From Pseudoxanthomonas kaohsiungensis (GTDB lineage: Bacteria; Pseudomonadota; Gammaproteobacteria; Xanthomonadales; Xanthomonadaceae): a DNA stretch of 64,000 bases. Under the pieces are notes generated by a model. The model was not told the origin of the DNA, ran no database searches, and saw only the letters and a program-made list of their open reading frames with translations. Location of the stretch: contig NZ_PDWO01000015.1 in the NCBI RefSeq assembly GCF_010211765.1, positions 1 to 64,000 of the forward strand, written 5' to 3'. Shown piece by piece: positions 60,150 to 64,000 of the stretch (positions within the stretch are counted from its first letter, which is position 1; the number at the start of each line of letters is the position of its first letter). Made by a program: the position numbers and the translations under genes.

Positions 60150-60503
60150 TCAGCGGCGTCGCGGCGGCCGCCCGGCGGGGCGCTCGTCGCCGTCCCGGGT
60201 GTAGGCCGGCGGCGAGTAGAAGTTGAGCGTCTTCAGCGGCGTGCGTCCGGTGTTGCGGATCTCGTGCGCCTCGCCGCGCTCGATCAGCAGCAGGCTGCCG
60301 GCGGCCAGCGCGCGGCGCGCGCCGGCGACGATCGCCACGCCCGAGCCGGCCACCACGTAGAGCCACTGCTCGGCGCCGCGATGGCGGTTGTCCGGGCCGC
60401 CTTCGCTGGCCCCGGGCGCGATCACCATCTGCGCGGCCTGCACGCCGCGCCGGTCGAACAGCACGCGAAAGCCACGGCCGAAGCGCAGTCGCCGATGCTC
60501 CAT
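60150..60503 (-). CDS. Cupin-domain protein, 117 aa
   Basis: It starts at the ATG at 60501-60503. Cupin motif 1 is 'GGPDNRHRGAEQWLYVVAGSGVAIV' (with H-x-H-like metal ligands and a glutamate-type Q) and motif 2 is 'GSLLLIERGEAHEIRNTGRTPLKTLNFY' (G-x-x-x-x-P/R-x-x-x-H). It resembles phosphomannose-isomerase-like single cupins. Substrate unknown. It converges with the cyclase gene, 18 bp apart. Confidence 0.85.
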   Translation of the reverse strand: MEHRRLRFGRGFRVLFDRRGVQAAQMVIAPGASEGGPDNRHRGAEQWLYVVAGSGVAIVAGARRALAAGSLLLIERGEAHEIRNTGRTPLKTLNFYSPPAYTRDGDERPAGRPPRRR

Positions 60504-60664
60504 GCCCTTCCCCTTCGCGTGCGACGTGGGCCGACGATCGCCAACGCCTCGTGAACCGCGCGTATCCATGCAGCTGAACGCGACAGCTTCACGGCAGCGG
60601 TTTCACGGTGCCTTGCAGGCGCGCGCGCCACTGTGCGCTTCCCCGTCACCGCAGGACACGTCCG

Positions 60665-61516
60665 ATGCTGATCAGGCTCGGCTTCGAGATCGCCTACCGC
60701 TTCGTGCAGCCGACGCCGATGGTGGTGATGCTGGACATCCACGGCTCGCGCAGCGGCGACGTGGTCGCCTCGGTGCCGCTCCATACCGACCCGGCGGTGC
60801 CGCTGCGCCGCTACCGCGACGAATTCGGCAACACCTGCGTGCGCCTGCATGCGCCCGCCGGGCTGCTGGTCCTGGCCGCCGACGCGGTCGTCCGTGATTC
60901 CGGCCAGCCGGACCGGCAGCAACCCGATGCGATGCAGGTGCCCGTGGAGGCCCTGCCGGAAGACACGCTGGTGTTCTTGCGCGGCAGCCGCTACTGCGAG
61001 ACCGACGCGCTGATGCAGTACGCCTGGGACCACTTCGGCCATGTCCCCGCCGGCTGGGCGCGGGTGCAGGCGATCTGCGACCACGTCCACGCCGCGATCG
61101 AGTTCGGCTATCCGCACGCCGATGCCACCCGCGGCGCGGCGCGCGCGCTGGAGGAAGGCCGCGGCGTGTGCCGGGACTTCGCCCACGCCGCGATCGCCCT
61201 GTGCCGTTGCATGAACATCCCGGCGCGCTACTGCACCGGCTACCTCGGCGACATCGGCGTGCCGCCGGTGGATGCGCCGATGGATTTCTCGGCCTGGTTC
61301 GAGGTCTGGCTCGATGGCGACTGGTACACCTTCGACGCGCGCCACAACGTGCCGCGGATCGGCCGGGTGCTGGTCGCGCGCGGGCGCGACGCGGCGGACG
61401 TGGCGATCAGCAGCACCTTCGGCCCCAACACGCTCGAGCGCTTCGAGATCCATACCTGGGAAGCGGGCCCGGAGTCGCTGGACCTGGGCAGCGGGCCGCT
61501 GCGCTGCGTCGCCTGA
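60665..61516 (+). CDS. Transglutaminase-like cysteine protease family protein, 283 aa
   Basis: It starts at the ATG at 60665. The N-terminal beta domain ('LIRLGFEIAYRFVQPTPMVVML') is the bacterial transglutaminase-associated domain. The catalytic core is 'LEEGRGVCRDFAHAAIALCRCMNIPARYCTGYLG' (Cys), 'AWFEVWLDGDWYTFDARHNVPRIGRVLVARGRDAADV' (His, Asp). There is no signal peptide, so it is probably cytoplasmic. Members of this group are often encoded with circularly permuted ATP-grasp and alpha-E proteins, which are not present here. Confidence 0.88.
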   Translation: MLIRLGFEIAYRFVQPTPMVVMLDIHGSRSGDVVASVPLHTDPAVPLRRYRDEFGNTCVRLHAPAGLLVLAADAVVRDSGQPDRQQPDAMQVPVEALPEDTLVFLRGSRYCETDALMQYAWDHFGHVPAGWARVQAICDHVHAAIEFGYPHADATRGAARALEEGRGVCRDFAHAAIALCRCMNIPARYCTGYLGDIGVPPVDAPMDFSAWFEVWLDGDWYTFDARHNVPRIGRVLVARGRDAADVAISSTFGPNTLERFEIHTWEAGPESLDLGSGPLRCVA

Positions 61517-61644
61517 ACGCACGGCGAGCAGCGCGCCGCCCTTCACGCGCTGCAGCCGCAGCCTTCGCGCCACTGCCACGGCGCCGGCAGGAAGATCGAC
61601 CCACGTCCGGACGGTCTGTCGCCGTCCTTCCAAGGAGACCGACG

Positions 61645-61989
61645 ATGAAGAAGCTTCCCCTGGTCCTCGCATCCGCCGCCTTCGCGTTCGCCGGCGCCGC
61701 GTTCGCCGGCGACGGCAACATGTCCAGCACCGACAAGGTCAGGAAGATGGACCTCGACGGCGACAACCGCCTGTCGCTGAGCGAGTTCACCGCCGGCGGC
61801 CACAAGACCGCCGACGACTTCGCCAAGTACGACGTCAACGGCGACGGCTACGTCAACGACGAGGAGATCGACGTGGGCAAGGAGCGCGGCATGACCCCGG
61901 GCGAGAAGAAGGACGTCCGCGCCAAGGGCCGCCCGGTGCCGACCACCAACCCGAAGTCCCCCGAGCCGGCGACCACGACCGAACCGTAA
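61645..61989 (+). CDS. Secreted EF-hand protein, 114 aa
   Basis: The ATG at 61645 follows AAGGAGACC. Signal peptide 'KKLPLVLASAAFAFAGAAFA'. Two EF-hand loops, 'DLDGDNRLSLSEF' and 'DVNGDGYVNDEEID', fit the 12-residue D-x-D/N-x-D calcium pattern. A Pro/Thr/Lys-rich tail follows. It is of the same type as the protein at 35770-36141. A strong terminator follows. Confidence 0.88.
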   Translation: MKKLPLVLASAAFAFAGAAFAGDGNMSSTDKVRKMDLDGDNRLSLSEFTAGGHKTADDFAKYDVNGDGYVNDEEIDVGKERGMTPGEKKDVRAKGRPVPTTNPKSPEPATTTEP

Positions 61990-62016
61990 GCCAGCGCACT
62001 GCAGGTCATCTGCACG

Positions 62017-62047
62017 GTCCGCCTGCTGCTTGCAGGCGGACTTTCTT
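62017..62047 (+). terminator. Rho-independent terminator after the EF-hand gene
   Basis: Perfect 10-bp stem (62017-62026 with 62032-62041), 5-nt loop, then TTTCTT. It lies 28 bp past the stop of the EF-hand gene. Confidence 0.85.
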
Positions 62048-62789
62048 ATGCGCCGGAAAGCTGTCTTCGCAAAGCGGCGGAGGGTGGTCGGCTTCGGTGG
62101 GGGCGACCGTGTAAGGTTGCGCTGGCTCCGGAGGGGGCCGCCGTGCTGCCACCATGGGGGTCGTCCAGCAAGTCGCGGTCATGGCTTCGATCATTCCGTT
62201 ACCTTCGACGGCTTTTTTATGACCGTTCGGCGGGCCCAGCCACCGGGCTAGCCGCTCCTGGCGTGTCGTGAGCTGCAAGGAATCACCGCAAGCACGGGAG
62301 TCGACGACACCGGCCATGCGGATTCGAGCGATTCGGCGCGCAGCGCCCAGCGCGGCAACCAATACACCATCGCCACGCTGGCTGCGAAGTTCACCGCGCC
62401 CGCTGCGCCCTGCTTCGAACGAAGCCGCGACCTCCAAGCCCACGAAGGACGCCGCACCCTGGCGGTATGGCCCAAGTGGCACATGGATGTGCCACGGCCC
62501 TTCGTAAAGACAGGATGTCGTCCCGAAGGGTGGGCCATACCGCCAGGGTGCGGTGGCCCCTTCCGGAGCTGGCGCTCCCCGCTCAACGGCCCCGCCTGGA
62601 GCTCACGTTTCCGGACGCTGCAACCGGGCCCGGAGAGCAGGCGCTCCAGCAGGTCAACCTGTCCAACGCCTCGACAGAAGCGGAAAAATAGGAACGCCGG
62701 AGGCGCGAACCCCCGGCGTTCATTCCTTACGCTGCAGTTGCGGCGGCCGACGCGAATAGCCGCCCGGCCGACGCCCGCAAACCCGCCTG
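62048..62789. other. Non-coding stretch with a three-way-junction repeat
   Basis: I see no credible gene in these 742 bp. Reading frames on both strands are proline/arginine-rich and of the kind often mis-annotated in this family. The only clear structure is the nested palindrome at 62452-62553. Confidence 0.5.
62452..62553. repeat. Nested palindrome folding as a three-way junction
   Basis: The outer stem is 23 bp and perfect (62452-62474 with 62531-62553). Inside it lie two further hairpins: 62476-62495 (9-bp stem, 2-nt loop) and 62498-62530 (7-bp stem CCCTTCG/CGAAGGG, with a small GACA/TGTC stem at 62509-62519). As DNA or RNA it would form a three-way junction. It resembles dispersed extragenic elements of Xanthomonadales. 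Confidence 0.85.
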
Positions 62790-63437
62790 TCAACGACCGT
62801 ATGCCGGCAGCCCCGCCAGCGTCTGCGTCGCCACCGCATCGAGCCGGTCCTGCGTCCACTCCCCCGGCCGCACCGTGCCGGTGTTCAGCGCGCGCCACAC
62901 CACGCGGATGCTACGCGGCTCGATCACCTCGACCAGCAGCCCGCCCTCGGTGCGCTCGCTGCTGCGCGTGCGCTGCGCCGGCGTGCCCTCGCCGGTGACC
63001 ATCAACTGCGAACAACTGCCGCCGGAGCACTTCACGCCCGCCATCGGCGTGACCGCGCCGGCCTCGCCTGGTACCGCCAGCACCTCGTTGACGTCGCGCA
63101 CCCCGACCCGGTGGGCGACCACGAACGCCGCGTCCGCGCGATCGACCAGGCGATAGCCCTTGGCCTGCAGCGCCCGGTCGAGCGAGGCCTGCAGCGCCTC
63201 GCGGAACTGCGCATCCTGCACCCGCGCGTCGCGCTCGGGCGCGGTGGGCGCGGGCATCGGCACCCAGGCATAGCCCTGCCCCGGCAACACCGAGGCCTGC
63301 GTGGTCACGGTGACGTGGCCGGCGGGCGCGGGCGCGCGCGCCGCACTGGGCGAGAAGGAACAGGCCGCGGTGGCGGCGAGCATGCAGGACAGCAGCAGCG
63401 AAGCGGTGGCGCGGACGGACACGGGACGTGGTCTCAC
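62790..63437 (-). CDS. Outer-membrane lipoprotein candidate, DUF4136-like, 215 aa
   Basis: I chose the GTG at 63435-63437 because AAGGAG lies 6 bp upstream. The ATG-started longer frame has an unlikely proline/serine leader. The N-terminus then reads as a lipoprotein signal with lipobox 'LAATAAC'. The mature part 'SVLPGQGYAWVPMPAP...FREALQASLDRALQAKGYRLVDRADAAFVVAHRVGVRDV' matches the DUF4136 pattern (Y-x-W, then an (I/L)-x-x-x-L-x-x-K-G-Y-x strand). The C-terminus 'VVWRALNTGTVRPGEWTQDRLDAVATQTLAGLP' also fits. Function unknown. Confidence 0.8.
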   Translation of the reverse strand: MRPRPVSVRATASLLLSCMLAATAACSFSPSAARAPAPAGHVTVTTQASVLPGQGYAWVPMPAPTAPERDARVQDAQFREALQASLDRALQAKGYRLVDRADAAFVVAHRVGVRDVNEVLAVPGEAGAVTPMAGVKCSGGSCSQLMVTGEGTPAQRTRSSERTEGGLLVEVIEPRSIRVVWRALNTGTVRPGEWTQDRLDAVATQTLAGLPAYGR

Positions 63438-63598
63438 GGAACGACTCCTTTGACTTCGCGAAGGATGCGTCCCAAGCATAGCCAATTGCCGGCCCGCCCC
63501 GGGCGATGGCGGCGATGGCATCGGCGCCCGGCCGCTCACGCCCGCTTACCGCGCATGCGGCAAGGTGGGGCCCCGCACCCGACACGGAGTCCCCGAGC

Positions 63599-64000
63599 AT
63601 GGAAACCCAGGAACTGCACCGCGGCCGCCTGATCGACCACCTGCAACTGGTGGTGCGCGACCTGCCCGCCAGCCAGGCCTTCTACCAGGCGGTGCTGGAC
63701 GCGCTCGGCGTCCCGATGGGCGGCAGCGGCGACGGCTACTTCTGGGCCGACGAGCTGTTCGTCTCGACCGCCGACAGCGAGGCGGCGCAGGGCCAGCTCA
63801 CCGGCCGCCACCACCTCGCCTTCCAGGCCCGCGACCGCGCCGCGGTCGATGCGTTCCACGCCGCCGCGCTCGCCCACGGCGGCCGCGACAACGGCGCGCC
63901 CGGCGAGCGTCCCTACCATCCCGGCTACTACGCCGCCTTCGTGCTGGACCCGGACGGCAACAACATCGAAGCCGTGTACCACGGCCCGGCCGGGCGCAGC
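63599..64000 (+). CDS. VOC-family (glyoxalase-like) protein, 3' end outside the window
   Basis: The ATG at 63599-63601 begins an open frame still open at 64000 (134 codons). The VOC fold shows 'LIDHLQLVVRDLPASQAFYQAVLDALG' (metal His region), 'GYFWADELFVSTA', 'HHLAFQARDRAAVDAFHAAALAHGG' and 'YYAAFVLDPDGNNIEAVYH' with the terminal glutamate metal ligand. Only a few residues can be missing. Substrate unknown. Confidence 0.88.
   Translation, partial: METQELHRGRLIDHLQLVVRDLPASQAFYQAVLDALGVPMGGSGDGYFWADELFVSTADSEAAQGQLTGRHHLAFQARDRAAVDAFHAAALAHGGRDNGAPGERPYHPGYYAAFVLDPDGNNIEAVYHGPAGRS

Noticed and set aside
62006-62482. 158-codon minus-strand ORF and similar frames at 62.2-62.9 kb
   Set aside because: They run through a terminator and into a palindromic repeat element. 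Composition is that of spurious frames.

Overview
The window joins two kinds of DNA. From about 35.2 kb to the right end it is very GC-rich chromosome of a Xanthomonadales (Lysobacteraceae) bacterium, with Lysobacter, Luteimonas and Pseudoxanthomonas as the likeliest relatives. The reasons are the codon bias, the Oar-like TonB receptor, the muropeptide gene cluster and the family-typical GTAGGAGCCCATCC palindromic repeats. The genus is inference. From position 1 to about 35.2 kb the DNA has visibly lower GC and is a mobile defence island that continues past the left edge.

Island, left to right. (1) 0.1-5.0 kb is plasmid backbone: an ArdC-like protein with an SSB-like tail, five iterons, a TrfA-family replication initiator, and an anti-restriction operon (beta-class DNA methyltransferase, divergent N6-methylase, KlcA/ArdB). 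(2) 5.4-7.2 kb holds small unknown genes. (3) 7.6-11.7 kb holds a GmrSD-like DUF262/DUF1524 nuclease divergent from a GHKL-ATPase/PD-(D/E)XK fusion. (4) 11.7-24.4 kb is a nine-gene minus-strand run: MmeI-like methyltransferase, SF2 helicase, GIY-YIG nuclease, two small unknown proteins, the ShosT/ShosA toxin-antitoxin pair (HAD-PRTase and DprA-like), a small membrane protein, and a UvrD-like helicase. (5) 24.7-26.6 kb holds a helical DUF5677-type protein, an ankyrin protein and a HTH protein. (6) 26.7-34.1 kb is a compact operon that looks like a private chaperone machine: GrpE-like, Hsp70, AAA+ ATPase, J-like protein, and a membrane protein with five 46-residue two-cysteine repeats. I do not recognise it as a named system and consider it the best candidate for something undescribed.

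The island sits inside a host HAD-hydrolase gene. Host codons 1-135 remain. The reading frame then runs through about 160 bp of new DNA and stops at a TGA overlapping the ATG of a complete, divergent HAD gene carried by the island. The insertion therefore seems to replace what it breaks and to keep it under host expression. No integrase, relaxase or transfer gene is visible, so integrated plasmid versus ICE is undecided.

Chromosome. 36.8-49.8 kb is a peptidoglycan-peptide scavenging locus. One arm has D-Ala-D-Ala dipeptidase, serine hydrolase, TonB receptor and transglutaminase. The divergent arm has NlpC/P60 peptidase, L-Ala-D/L-Glu epimerase, RpiR regulator, L,D-transpeptidase-like protein and symporter. 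AT-rich palindromes overlap the promoter between the arms. The rest is housekeeping and stress genes: GH3 glycosidase, BON protein, Gfo/Idh/MocA oxidoreductase, 6-phosphogluconate dehydrogenase, OsmC, diguanylate cyclase, cupin, transglutaminase, EF-hand proteins, lipoprotein and VOC protein. Two kinds of extragenic palindromic repeat are interspersed.
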